64,000 nt of DNA from Lotmaria passim. Lineage: Eukaryota > Euglenozoa > Kinetoplastea > Trypanosomatida > Trypanosomatidae. A program made the translations under genes and the position numbers. Numbering within the stretch: the first letter of the stretch is position 1; the number at the start of each line of letters is the position of its first letter. Under the pieces are notes generated by a model that was not told where the DNA came from, did no database searches, and worked only from the letters and a program-made list of their open reading frames with translations. The DNA lies in the NCBI GenBank assembly GCA_037349495.1, contig CP140198.1, positions 1,090,001-1,154,000 of the forward strand, in the 5' to 3' direction. Positions 52,048 to 61,848 of the stretch are shown piece by piece.

Positions 52048-54132
52048 CTAGATGCGCTCCGCCGTCTCGATGTTGAGGATGTCCAGCGTCTTCTTGAGTG
52101 TGATGCGGGTGAGCTCCAAGAGGCACAGACGGCTGTTCTGCAGTGGATCGTCGATGACGCGGCAGTTCTGGAAGAAGTCGGAGAAGCACGACATCAGTTC
52201 GTAAGCGAAGTCGGCCAGGTGGTGCGGGAAGAGGTCCTCGGCGGTCTTGAGGATTACCGACTGAAAGCGCAGCGCGCACAGCGCCAGGTTCTTCTCCTGC
52301 GGCGTGTCGAGCGAGATCTCCGTCACCTTCAGCAGATCCTCGTCGGAGACGCCGGCCTTGCGCTTGATGGAGCACATGCGGGCATATTGGTAGAGCAGGA
52401 AGACGGCGGTGTTGCCGGACATGTCGAGCATCTTGTCGTAGTTGAAGGCGTAGTCACTAGTGCGGGTCTGTTTGAGGTCAAAGTACTTGATGGCGCCAAT
52501 GCCAATGATGTTCGACAGCGACGTCATCTCCGCCTCGGAGTGGCCCTGGCTACGCTCGCCGGCCTCGCGCTCCTTCAGGATGGCCAGCGAGCGCTCCACT
52601 GCTTCGTCCATCAGGTCCTTCAGCTTCGCGGTCTCACCGGAGCGCGTCTTGATCTTCTTGCCGTCCGCGCCGGTCACGAGGCCGAAGCCAGCGTGGTCCC
52701 ACGTGCCGTGCTCCATCCAGCCCATATCCTTTGCGGTCTGCAGGCACATGCGGAAATGCTCGTACTGACCGACATCGGTGCAGTAGATGACGCGGTTCAT
52801 GCCAGAGATGACGAAGCGGTGGTAGGTAGCCGTCACATCGGTCGTGTCGTAGGTGTACCCGCCGTCGCTCTTCACTACCATCAGCGGGAAGGTGAAGCGT
52901 GGGACAAGGATGTTGTCGCCCTTCACGATGCCGGCGCTCTGGAAGACCTCGAGGAAGAGGGGGTCCAGCTGCTTTTTGTAGAGCGGGGCGAGCTGCGCCA
53001 TGAGCTTGTCCAGGTCCATGCGGATGTCGAACTTCTTCCACGGCTTTGTCTCTTTCTTCGACAACGCCACCACCTCCTCGCCCTCTGCGCCGGTCAGGAT
53101 GCCGGCCTTCTTCATCGCCGCGATCAGGTTGGGGTGGAAGGACGGGCCATCGCGCGTGGCGAGGGCGAGATGCTGACCCGCCAGCTTCGTCATGTCGCGC
53201 GCGTCGAGGCTGTTGAGCGGGCGCTCCTCCTTGCTGATGATCAGCTTTGCGCCATCGCTCACCTCGATCTGACCGGCCTCCTCTAGCAGCGCCAACACCT
53301 TCGGGATGAGTGGGTTGTAGAAGCTCTCGCCGCGCTCCTCGAGCGTGACGTTGAGGCGCTCGTAGATCTTGTTGAATTCCTTACGCGAGACGTCGCAGAT
53401 GAACTTCCACGTGCGGATCGAGTCCTCCTCGAGCGACTGCAGCTTCACCACCTCGAGGCGGGCCTGCTCCTTGAACTCCTGGTCCTCGTCAAAGCACTTC
53501 TTCGCCGCGCGGTAGAAGCTGGTGAGGTCAGAGATGTCCGGCGGGTTCGTCGTGTAGTCGGGGTAGTTGCGCTTGATGTACAAGATGAGCATGCCGAAGG
53601 CCGTGCCCCAATCGCCGACGTGGTTGATGCGGGCCACGTCGTGCTGGCAGAACTCGAGCAGGCGGCAGATGGACTCGCCGATTATCGTGGAGCGGAGATG
53701 GCCGACGTGCATCTCCTTCGCGATGTTTGGCGATGAAAAGTCCACCAGCACCTTCTGGCGCTCCACCACAGGCGGGCAAATGCCGTTCTTGAGCACGTCG
53801 CGGACGGTCTTGGCAATCCAGTCCTTGCGAATGCTCACATTAATGAAGCCCTTCGAGGTGGGCTCGAAGTCGGCAATGATGTCGTTCTCCTGCAGGTGCT
53901 TTTTCAGCTCCTCGCCGACCATCTGAGGGCTCATCTTCACTGGCGGCTTCTGCTGTGACAGCATCTTGGCTAGACCCATGGCATTGTTGCATTGAAATTC
54001 GCTTACCTTGCCAAGAGTGATGAGCGGCTCCGGCATCGGTACCTGCGGGAAGGCCTTGGCGATAGCCGCCTTGACAATGTCCTTCAGCGCCAGCTCCGCG
54101 TTCACAGTGGCGGCGACGGCGGTGGCGGGCAT
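52048..54132 (-). CDS. ArgRS: Arginyl-tRNA synthetase
   Basis: A 694-aa class I synthetase, the eukaryotic ArgRS length range. Seen in order: N-terminal Add-1-like domain; catalytic opening VDFSSPNIAKEMHVGHLRST with the HIGH-equivalent HVGH (~residue 141); HVGDWGTAFGMLI; YDTTDVTA in the active site; the KMSKS-equivalent loop DGKKIKTRSG (~494); and the DALR anticodon-binding domain with FLLYQYARMCSIKRKAG (~575) ending in TLDILNIETAERI. It charges tRNA-Arg; trypanosomatids generally use one gene for cytosol and mitochondrion. Between the long leader T tracts and the ATG there is no AG, which bears on start choice: the first AG after the tracts falls inside the gene and would leave Met33 as first start. 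Confidence 0.96.
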   Translation of the reverse strand: MPATAVAATVNAELALKDIVKAAIAKAFPQVPMPEPLITLGKVSEFQCNNAMGLAKMLSQQKPPVKMSPQMVGEELKKHLQENDIIADFEPTSKGFINVSIRKDWIAKTVRDVLKNGICPPVVERQKVLVDFSSPNIAKEMHVGHLRSTIIGESICRLLEFCQHDVARINHVGDWGTAFGMLILYIKRNYPDYTTNPPDISDLTSFYRAAKKCFDEDQEFKEQARLEVVKLQSLEEDSIRTWKFICDVSRKEFNKIYERLNVTLEERGESFYNPLIPKVLALLEEAGQIEVSDGAKLIISKEERPLNSLDARDMTKLAGQHLALATRDGPSFHPNLIAAMKKAGILTGAEGEEVVALSKKETKPWKKFDIRMDLDKLMAQLAPLYKKQLDPLFLEVFQSAGIVKGDNILVPRFTFPLMVVKSDGGYTYDTTDVTATYHRFVISGMNRVIYCTDVGQYEHFRMCLQTAKDMGWMEHGTWDHAGFGLVTGADGKKIKTRSGETAKLKDLMDEAVERSLAILKEREAGERSQGHSEAEMTSLSNIIGIGAIKYFDLKQTRTSDYAFNYDKMLDMSGNTAVFLLYQYARMCSIKRKAGVSDEDLLKVTEISLDTPQEKNLALCALRFQSVILKTAEDLFPHHLADFAYELMSCFSDFFQNCRVIDDPLQNSRLCLLELTRITLKKTLDILNIETAERI

Positions 54133-54655
54133 GATTGTGCGTCGAAAAAAAAAAAGAAAAAAAAAAAAAGAGGTTGTTGGTGAAAAAAAAAAAAAAGATG
54201 AGCTCGTAACTTTGGACTCTCGATGTTCCTAAATAGGAAATGTGTAGATGGCGCAATCGTGACGAGAGAACGGAGGCAGTTTAGCATTCCGCAAAGCCAC
54301 AATGCACGCACGTGGATAAGTAACACGCCAACAAGGAAGGGGAAAAAAGAGACGTAGATTTGGTGAGTTTTTTTTTTGTGTTGTTGCTGTTTTCGCTTTC
54401 TAACACCTTTCTGGCACTGAAAAGCAAAAACAAAGCAGCGCACCTGACAAGCAGAGGGAGGAGAAAAAAAAAAAAAGGAAACGAGACAATCACCATAGTG
54501 ATACTTCGCTCCTTTTTCCTTTCGAATAGTTGTAGGCGCAAAACGAGTTTTTTTTTTGTGTGTTATTGTTGCCGTCATCGTTGTTTTGAGCAAGAAACTC
54601 ACAAATGGAGTTAGTTGCTTTGTCGGCAGACAATTCCCAAGCTATCAAGATAGGC

Positions 54656-54751
54656 AGTGCCACTATAGTAGGACCGAAAAGCAGCGAGATTTCGCTTACG
54701 CATTTCGGTCCTGCCTGAGAAGCTTTGTGTGAGAGACACAGCGAGAAAGCT
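54656..54751. other. Two adjacent stem-loops, possible structured RNA
   Basis: AGGACCGAAA (54670-54679) pairs perfectly with TTTCGGTCCT (54703-54712), and the loop contains a nested AGCGA/TCGCT pairing. The arm extends to AGGCAG/TGCCT if a 12-13 nt bulge is allowed. Directly after it AGCTTT (54721-54726) pairs with AAAGCT (54746-54751) with a TGTG/CACA continuation. No known RNA family was recognised. Confidence 0.35.
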
Positions 54752-55602
54752 CCGCCTCACTGCAAAATCTATATGACGTTGGTAGTTTGCCTGTTTTTGT
54801 TTCTTGTTTTCCTCCACTTCTTGGATTCTCTTTTTTTTTTTTTTGGCGTTGTTGCGTTACATATCGGTTAGAAAGAAAAAATCACCATAAATAGTTGTTT
54901 CTGGTCTTTACGTATTGTTTCTTCTTTTTACCTCATCGGTTTAGATGTGGACTTGGACACCAGCCAACAATAGGATAAGAAGTGAATAAACACACAGAGA
55001 CAAACGAGCGTGGCGGAACATGTCCATGCCACCTCTAAAAACTCCACAATTCACTTTTTTTTCTCTTCTTTTTTCTCTTTCTCTGCATCTCTCTTTGGCT
55101 GACATCACTGTCTTTTTTTTTTTTTTTTCATGTGATAAAGCCTTTGGCGACTTCAGTTCCGTGTCGCTGTTTAGACGCCGATGCACTATCAGCTGCACAG
55201 CCCTCACATGTACTGAGAAAACCAAAGGGAAGAAAAAGGAAGTCAAGAAAGACATGGACTCACAAAAAACCATCTCTTAAGACACACACACACAGTAGCC
55301 AAAAAAAAAAAAAAAAACAGCATCGAAGAAAAGGGGAAAAAAGAGAAGGATACGGAGCTTTGCGATTAGACACACGCACAATTCACCACATTATTGCCAC
55401 AACTCTAGACAACGTCAACGCACGCAGGCCAATACAACAGGGAAAAAGAGAGAGGCAGAGAAGGAGAAAAAGTGCGACTGAAAAAAAAAAAATGTCCGCA
55501 CCTTCCACTGCTTCTTTTTTTCTTTTCTCTTCTGTTTTATTGTTCTCTCTCTCTACTGTTGGTGCAAAAAGAAAAAAAAACTCACAGTTCCGATATTGCA
55601 GC

Positions 55603-55625
55603 CACACACACACACACACACACAC
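55603..55625. repeat. (CA)n microsatellite
   Basis: About eleven CA units in the presumed 3' UTR of the zinc-finger/KH gene. Confidence 0.85.
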
Positions 55626-56191
55626 TACATACCATTAGCGAGCGGAAATAAAAAAAAAAGGTGACAGATTCAGGTATAAGAACAAAAAGCTCAGCAATGT
55701 TTTTTTTTTTTCTTTCTCTTCTTCCTTTGTCGTTGTCGTCTTAGCCCTCGTGTTTCCTCCGGTCTGCCAAGATCGCCTACAACAGAACAAAACAAAAAAA
55801 AAAGAAAGGCTGAAACCTAAGAAGCGGAGGAAACAAACTCATATCCTTTGGAATTACAGCTTTGCAAACCGGAGAAGAAAGAAGTCATAGTAGGTAAACA
55901 CGGTTTCTGCTCTTCCAACCGCAACGTCACCCCAAACAGAAAGATGGAGAGAAACAAAAACAGGAAAAAGGAGGAGAGAAAAAACTCCTAGGGCACCAAC
56001 ATCACTTGAGCAAAAACAAAAAGCGAAAATGGGAAAAGGAAAGGAGAAGATACTCCGTTGAGCCTCAAAACACAAAATCACCAAGAGCGCGCTACCACAA
56101 TTCCCACCTTCGATTCCTGGAAAGTGCTTGTGCTTGTGCCGCCGTTTCTAAGCACGCGCGCACAACAACGGCTTCTCATCCCTTCTCGCGA

Positions 56192-57796
56192 TTAATGGCG
56201 CCTACCAAAGTTCTGGCGAGGCTTCTTGTCGTTCAAATGCTCGCGCCAGTCCGCCGGCGGGTCCGCGTCCTCGGGGGTCAGCGGGTTGGTCTCCGTGTCG
56301 TAGGACAGCTCCATCGCGGTGGCGCGGAAGTGATCCTCCTCTTCGAAGCGCTCGAACTGGATGTTCGTCTCGAGCTCGCGGAAGGCTGTCTCCTCGTGGC
56401 TGCTCACACAGAGGAAAGACGCGCCAATGGTGCCGTGGCGGCCCGCTACCTGCGACTGAAGCACGTAGTACTCCTCGGTACGCGGAACAGAGAAGTTGAT
56501 GACGAGGTTCACGTACGGGATGACGGTCTTGCGGGCCAGCTTCGCGTAGTCCTCGTTGGTGACAAGCAGACGCTGCTTCACGCCTTTTTCGTTCGCCACG
56601 CCTTTCTTGAACTTCTCAAGGGCCGTCAGGCGCTCCTCCTTGGAGAGCTGACGGTAAACGAACTGCGGCTCCACGCCGTTGAAGTGGCGCGCGATGCGCT
56701 GTGAGCCCTTGCACATCTCCTCCACGCGTTTCTGGTCGCAGAAGAGGATGGCCTGCACACCGCTCAGCTGAGACACGATCTTGCTCACCATCTCCAACTT
56801 ATCCTTGTCGCTGCTGGAGGTGTACATGTAGAAGTGGCGCACCTCCTGCGGGCGGACAAAGTGGAAGCTCGAAATGACATTGCGCAGAATCGACTCGGAG
56901 AGGTAACGCGAGGTATCCTTGTTCTTCAGGTTGCAGGCGGCAAACAGGCGGACGGCGTGCGTGTTCGCGTCCAGCTCGTTCACGGCGTACTGGAAGCGAT
57001 CCTTCTTCTCTTCCTCGCGCTTCACGCCAGCAGAGAGCAGCAGCATCTCCTTCGCCTTGTTGACCGCCTCCTCGCTGGCGCCGAGCATGCGGATTTTGAA
57101 GGTCTCATCCTTCTCATCCACGTGCTCGAAGCGCTCGTTGTACGTGCCGCAGGTCTCATTAATGTACTTGATGTTGATGCCCTGCGAGCCCAGCAGGTAC
57201 TTGATGCGCTCTGTCGGAATTTCCACCTCGATGGAGCATTTGTAATTCGGCGGTGGCGCCGGCTTCTCCACAGTGCGCTGCGCCATGCCGCTGCCCGACG
57301 GTGCCTCCTGCGCGCGGTTGCGGTCGTTCTCGTCGTGGCTATAGCGGCACTTGTCGCCGTACTTGCAGCCCTCCTTGCTGAAGAAATGTCGGCACACACG
57401 CGTCGCCTCGTCGCCGTCTTGCATGTCGCCGCCAGCGCCGCCACGCCCGCCACGCCCGCCACGGCCGCCACGGCCGCCACGACCACCGCGTGGGGCAAAC
57501 CCACCACGGCCCTCCTCGTACGTGCCGCGAGCGAAGTCAGCGTCGGCGCTGCGCGGCGGGTGCGGCTGCCCCGTCGGCGGACCGGCGCGGCGTGCCTGCA
57601 GGTGGCCACGGCTCACAATGGACTCGATCAACGCCTGGCGCTTCACGTCGTCCGGTACGGCTTCGCGCAGGGCCTCCTCCGACATCTTGCGCAGCGTGAC
57701 AATGCGATCCACGCCGAGGGCCTGAAAGGTGGGGATCATATCCGACATACCCAGGCGCATCAGCAGGGAGTCCACAGCATTCTGTTGAGAAGACAT
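56192..57796 (-). CDS. SAM-like/RGG/CCCH zinc finger/KH protein with orphan helicase C-terminal lobe
   Basis: A 534-aa RNA-binding protein. Order of parts: a SAM-like helical domain (~5-65); an RGG/GRGG repeat block (~93-123); a C-X8-C-X5-C-X3-H zinc finger (Cys135, Cys144, Cys150, His154); a KH domain (~185-255) with the GSQG loop (203-206); and a region (~311-480) matching the second RecA lobe of DEAD-box helicases of the DBP5/eIF4A type (GVQAILFCDQKRVEEM, LVTNEDYAKLARKTV, VNLVINFSVPR, QVAGRHGTIGAS). The ATP-binding first lobe (Walker A, DEAD) is absent, and the arginine fingers of the HRIGRTGR motif are not conserved, so unwinding is not expected. The lobe may serve as a protein-docking surface. 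In kinetoplastids such proteins act in mRNA fate control; partners are unknown. Confidence 0.85.
   Translation of the reverse strand: MSSQQNAVDSLLMRLGMSDMIPTFQALGVDRIVTLRKMSEEALREAVPDDVKRQALIESIVSRGHLQARRAGPPTGQPHPPRSADADFARGTYEEGRGGFAPRGGRGGRGGRGGRGGRGGAGGDMQDGDEATRVCRHFFSKEGCKYGDKCRYSHDENDRNRAQEAPSGSGMAQRTVEKPAPPPNYKCSIEVEIPTERIKYLLGSQGINIKYINETCGTYNERFEHVDEKDETFKIRMLGASEEAVNKAKEMLLLSAGVKREEEKKDRFQYAVNELDANTHAVRLFAACNLKNKDTSRYLSESILRNVISSFHFVRPQEVRHFYMYTSSSDKDKLEMVSKIVSQLSGVQAILFCDQKRVEEMCKGSQRIARHFNGVEPQFVYRQLSKEERLTALEKFKKGVANEKGVKQRLLVTNEDYAKLARKTVIPYVNLVINFSVPRTEEYYVLQSQVAGRHGTIGASFLCVSSHEETAFRELETNIQFERFEEEDHFRATAMELSYDTETNPLTPEDADPPADWREHLNDKKPRQNFGRRH
57421..57490 (-). repeat. Short tandem repeat encoding GRGGRGG
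   Basis: A 9-bp-unit tandem array (CCACGGCCG-type on plus) encodes the RGG block of the zinc-finger/KH protein. It is likely length-variable. Confidence 0.75.
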
Positions 57797-59051
57797 GACT
57801 GATGAGACTGACTTGTTCTTGGTTGTTCTGCACGCCTTGGTCGGTCAAAGCTGAAGAGGGTACGTGTGTTTAATGTGTATATTGCTGGTGAATGGCGTCG
57901 GCCAGGTAGAAACGAGATTCTTTTACACCAGCGGGCACGCGTTTGAATCACAGACGAAAAAAAAAGAAAAAGCTGACGGAAACGGCGTAGAAAAAAAAAA
58001 AAGTAGCGGTTTTCCTCTCTTCTTTCAAGAGCTCTGTCTGGTAATTTACGGATAAACCTGCAAATACCTACTATAACAGCACAGCGGCAGAAAAAAAAAA
58101 AAAAGAAAAGCTGGAGTCGCAATTCCTTTTCTCGGTGCCTAGGAACAAGTTGTAAAGAGCTTTAAAGAGCTTAGCTTGAGCTGGGTAGATTTGATGTCCT
58201 TTTTTTTTTTTTTAACAAAACGAAAAAAACAAATGTCTTAAGAAGAAGAAAAGTGTGTTCACTTTGTTGACTATCAGTAAGACAAGGAAATGTGAGGCAA
58301 AGCCTCAAAAGACGAGCGGACAGGTAAAAACGAAATGGAAAGGGAGGGAGAGGGAAGAAGCGCAAAAGACCGAGCGCGTCATTTCAACAACACGTCAGCA
58401 GCTACGAGGAGCATGCAGAGAAACACAGAAAAACGCAGATAAAATAAACACCGTGGTTGTGGTTGCCTCTTTTTGGGGAGCGGGAAAGCAGCACAAAAGC
58501 CAACAGCAACTGAGCAGCTGGCCCGCACACTTCTAGTGTCGTTACAAAACAAGAAGAGAGCCAACTGGGAAATGTGCTTTTTTTCTTCTCATCGTTCTTT
58601 CTTTGCTTATATGCCCTTCAAGCTGTTTAGTGTTTTCACGCAACTTTCACCCCGCCAACATATGCCTCGTAGCAAAAAAAAAAAAAAAGACTCTATCTTG
58701 AAACCCGACAAGGAACAATGGTGGGGATGGTCGGTCATGCGCGGTACCCTGCACAACACGCAATAATGTACATAGACGACGAATTATGCGACAGCCTCAA
58801 CTTCTCAACGGCTGTCCTGCCGTACTATCTTTCTCTCTTAAAAAAAAAAAAAGCAGTTGAAGAGAGGAAGAAGAAGGAAACAGAAAAAAAAAAGACCGCA
58901 GGTGGATTGATTCAGTTGCGCGCGGGCAAGAGTTGATGTGCACGTGGCAAACAGCAATCAGTTTGTTTGTTATTGTTTGCTGACAGTTTTTCATTCCAGG
59001 GCTGTGTTTACCTGTGTGGCGTGGATCGTTCTCGTTCCTTCGCTTGTACAC
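57797..59051. other. Intergenic spacer between KH and armadillo-like genes
   Basis: Contains A runs at 57957, 57990, 58090, 58673, 58840 and 58886, a T run at 58199-58213, an imperfect repeat of AAAGAGCTT at 58156-58171 and a 7-bp stem (GACAGCC 58790-58796/GGCTGTC 58810-58816). No gene supported. Confidence 0.55.
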
Positions 59052-59963
59052 TCAAGTGTTTTCGACCTTTCCGTTGCCGACTTCGTCCAACAAGAGCGTC
59101 CATTTCAACTCGTCTAAGACAAGACAGCAGCCGTAGGTGCCGAAGTCCGCCTGCCGTAAGGCCTCAGTCGCCGCTTCACTGCGAGATCGAGAGATTTTGA
59201 GCAGCACATCGCGACACCACTTCTGCACATCCCGGCAGAGCTGCGCCTTCTCGCCTAGCCGACGTGTTTGCGCACGGGCGATAAGAGCGGAGCTGCTCTG
59301 CAGCGACTTCTTACGCTCTACCTGCTCCACAATAGACATTGTCCGGTAGGCGTGGTAGAAGGCGGCAATGAGAATCTGCACACCGCCACGCTGCGCGATC
59401 AAGTCGCAGTTCTCGTTGTCGAGGGTAGCCAGCGTGCTCAAGGTGACCGCCGCCCCGAAGAGGACGTCGATGGCGTAGAGGTTGTGCTCCATGACGGCAA
59501 GAACGTACGGGATGCATGGGCGAATGCACTGCCGACTCAGCATGCTGTTCGTTGACATAGTGCTGAGTAAGTCAAAGACGCAGTTAAGCGTGTTGGCCGA
59601 CAGCGACGGCCACCGCTGCAGCACAAGTAGATAGGCACTCGGCAAGCCAAAACGGAGAAAAAGAGCACCGTTGTCCTCCTGCAACGACATATCAGCGAGA
59701 AACTGCGTGATGATGCACAGCAGCACGCCGTCTTCTGTGCCACAGCACTCGAGCAAGTCGGAGCAGCAGCCCGCGATGCCTTCACTAACACGAGGGACTG
59801 GTGTGAGATTCGACAGAGCTTCCGTGCACGCCTTCAGCGTTGCCAAAGACTGCTCCTGCGGCGGCAGCCGTGCAAGGACCACCGAGTCATCTGAGAAGTA
59901 CAGCAGCTCGTTTGACAGCGCCGCCTCGCACTGCAGCAGCAGCAAATCGCTTGCTTCTGCCAT
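59052..59963 (-). CDS. Armadillo/HEAT-like helical protein (303 aa)
   Basis: Starts MAEASDLLLLQCEAAL. It is almost entirely helical with leucine-rich helix pairs resembling armadillo repeats (LATLKACTEALSNLTPVPRV; VLFGAAVTLSTLATLDNENC; IAQRGGVQILIAAFYHAY). The repeated N-x-x-x-I/V-x-x-x-G-G pattern is typical of ARM proteins. It is probably a protein-interaction adaptor; the partner is unknown. A T run and GGCAAAG or TTAACAG on the minus strand upstream serve as splice acceptor. Confidence 0.78.
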   Translation of the reverse strand: MAEASDLLLLQCEAALSNELLYFSDDSVVLARLPPQEQSLATLKACTEALSNLTPVPRVSEGIAGCCSDLLECCGTEDGVLLCIITQFLADMSLQEDNGALFLRFGLPSAYLLVLQRWPSLSANTLNCVFDLLSTMSTNSMLSRQCIRPCIPYVLAVMEHNLYAIDVLFGAAVTLSTLATLDNENCDLIAQRGGVQILIAAFYHAYRTMSIVEQVERKKSLQSSSALIARAQTRRLGEKAQLCRDVQKWCRDVLLKISRSRSEAATEALRQADFGTYGCCLVLDELKWTLLLDEVGNGKVENT

Positions 59964-60639
59964 TTGCTGCTCTGTCTATCCCCTCTCGCTCCCTCTTGCT
60001 CCCTGTTAAGAGAACGCGTCGCTTTGCCCAATAAAAAAAAAAAAGACAAGTGAGGAACTAGCCACTTCAACCGCAGAAGTGGAAAACGAAAGTAAAGAAG
60101 AGTATACAAGAAAGAAAGAAAAAAAAAGAAGAGCCTACAGTAGCTCCGTTGCACCAAAGAGCAACGAGAAACAGAAACAACTGTTTGAGCCAGTGCGCAC
60201 ACAAGCAACAGCGCGTACTTTCTATCGCGACACCAAAGCAGAGAACCTGCAGAACTGCTCTACCTTCATGAGATTAGAGTTGAGCCTTCCGTCTCCATCT
60301 CTGTTTTTTTTTTTTTCTTTTCTTCTTTCTTCTCTTCTCCGTTTTCAGCTCTTCGCATTCACTTGCAACGACGCACTGTACAGTGATGGAAACACAAAAA
60401 AAAAAAAAAGACACTGGCGAGTCGTTACAGGTCCTGATGTGTTTTACATATATTCAAGCAATGCCACCATTTTCACTGTATTTGTTTTGCAGTGAAGATC
60501 TAAAAAAAAAAAAAAGGAAGAACAGCGACTACCACGTTCTGTACATAAACAGCTCAGCGGACTGGAAAAACAAGCAGTACAGTAGGTACATCCAACTTAA
60601 ATGCCGTCAGCCGTGCAGAGAAAGAGAGACGTCCGGGTC
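59964..60639. other. Intergenic spacer between armadillo-like and LRR genes
   Basis: Contains A runs at 60033, 60117, 60397 and 60500 and a plus-strand pyrimidine tract at 60303-60348 ending in CAG with no plus-strand gene behind it. Confidence 0.55.
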
Positions 60640-61848
60640 TTATACGGATTCAGAGATGCGGATGGTGAGTCCGGGGGTCGAAGCTGCCTGTCCGCGTTGC
60701 AGCGTCTCTGGGTTGCTGCAGCCGCACCGTTGTAAGCTGAGTACGCGAAGCGTTGAGACGGTCCCACCAAGCGCGGCATCCAGCAGGGCGGCGCTGCCCT
60801 CATCTCCGAGAGGGTTGCCATCTATCACCAATGACGTCAGCGCGGAGGTAGACGGAAGCGCACCAGCAATCGCCTCGGCGCCGACGTGGGTGATTCGATT
60901 GTTCGCCACAATGACCTCCTCGATGGCGTTCTCAGACACCACACGCGCCACCAACTGACCGCACTTGTCGTCCAGGCCGCAGGAGCTCAGGTTGCACTGC
61001 TTGATCGTGTTGTTCTGCAGTAGTCCCTCCGACAGCAGGAGGTGCGCACCAGCGGCGCGCAGCGGATTCCACTCCAGGTTCAGCACGCGGAGATCGCCGT
61101 TTCGAGAGAGCACCTTGGCCAGCTCCGACGCCCCGGCGGAGCCAATGCAGTTGTAGCTGAGGTCGAGCTCTTGCAGCGTGACGTTCTCCGCCAACGTGTC
61201 GGCGAAGGTGGCGACGTCGGTGTCGCTGAGGTAGTTCTCGCGCAACGACAGGGTGCGCAGCACCCCACCAGGTGCGAGAGCGCGGTTCACCACTGCTCCG
61301 CCAGAGACGCTGGTGAAGCCCGCCCTGCCTTTGCGCATCGCCTCCACGCGGCCGAGCTGATTTTTCGAGAGGTTCAGGCTGTGCACCATGCGAATCTCGT
61401 TGATGGCGAGCACCACCTCCAGCGCGGCAGACGGCGTGATGAAGTTGCCTACGAGGATCAGGCTCTGGACAGCGGAGTTGACGCGTAGGGCCGCGGCGAG
61501 GGCGGCACAGCCCTTCACGCCCAGCCCCGCGTAGGAAAGGTCCAGCACATCCTTGTTGGCAAGGAGGTCTCGGGCAACAGAGTGGGTTGGTCCCTCCATC
61601 CCATTGGCCCTCTCCATTTCGGCGCAGGCAGCGAGGTACGCTTCGGCACCCGACTCATCTCCCTCAGGATCGGTGGGGACGTCGTACTGAAACTTTTTCA
61701 ACGCAAGCAGCCTCTCCGCCAGAATATCATCCTGCGACTTGAAGCGCGGTAACTCCTCATCAAACGCCAGCAAAGGCAGCTGTGAAGAAGACCGTGTGAG
61801 GTCGTTAGCAGCTGCTGCCGCTGGAGAAGGAGCGACACTGCTTGCCAT
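60640..61848 (-). CDS. Leucine-rich-repeat protein, RNI type (402 aa)
   Basis: Starts [16 protein letters not shown]. From residue ~90 there are about eight RNI-type leucine-rich repeats: [115 protein letters not shown] and [20 protein letters not shown]. These match the ribonuclease-inhibitor pattern. It is likely a scaffold, and such proteins are often flagellar or cytoskeletal in kinetoplastids (inference). The splice acceptor is very close (AG 61860-61861), giving a 5' UTR of only about 12 nt. Confidence 0.85.
   Translation of the reverse strand: MASSVAPSPAAAAANDLTRSSSQLPLLAFDEELPRFKSQDDILAERLLALKKFQYDVPTDPEGDESGAEAYLAACAEMERANGMEGPTHSVARDLLANKDVLDLSYAGLGVKGCAALAAALRVNSAVQSLILVGNFITPSAALEVVLAINEIRMVHSLNLSKNQLGRVEAMRKGRAGFTSVSGGAVVNRALAPGGVLRTLSLRENYLSDTDVATFADTLAENVTLQELDLSYNCIGSAGASELAKVLSRNGDLRVLNLEWNPLRAAGAHLLLSEGLLQNNTIKQCNLSSCGLDDKCGQLVARVVSENAIEEVIVANNRITHVGAEAIAGALPSTSALTSLVIDGNPLGDEGSAALLDAALGGTVSTLRVLSLQRCGCSNPETLQRGQAASTPGLTIRISESV

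Larger units (their letters stand above)
54133..56191. other. Long spacer between ArgRS and the zinc-finger/KH gene
   Basis: Contains the ArgRS U-rich leader (54145-54197), hairpins at 54670-54751, T runs (54368, 54550, 54830, 55112), A runs (54463, 55302, 55482, 55650, 55795), an (AC) repeat at about 55605-55625 and CT-rich plus-strand tracts at 55037-55130 and 55513-55558. No protein gene supported. Confidence 0.55.

Noticed and set aside
51955-53286. A 443-codon open frame on the plus strand
   Set aside because: It is antisense to ArgRS, which is unmistakable. High GC at third positions keeps antisense frames open; the product resembles nothing.
54611-54817. 68-codon minus-strand frame over the hairpin pair
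   Set aside because: It begins at GTG rather than ATG and overlaps strong inverted repeats; composition is not coding-like.
60303-60348. Plus-strand pyrimidine tract ending in CAG, like a splice acceptor
   Set aside because: No plus-strand gene follows it, and similar plus-strand CT tracts occur in other spacers; probably sequence bias.
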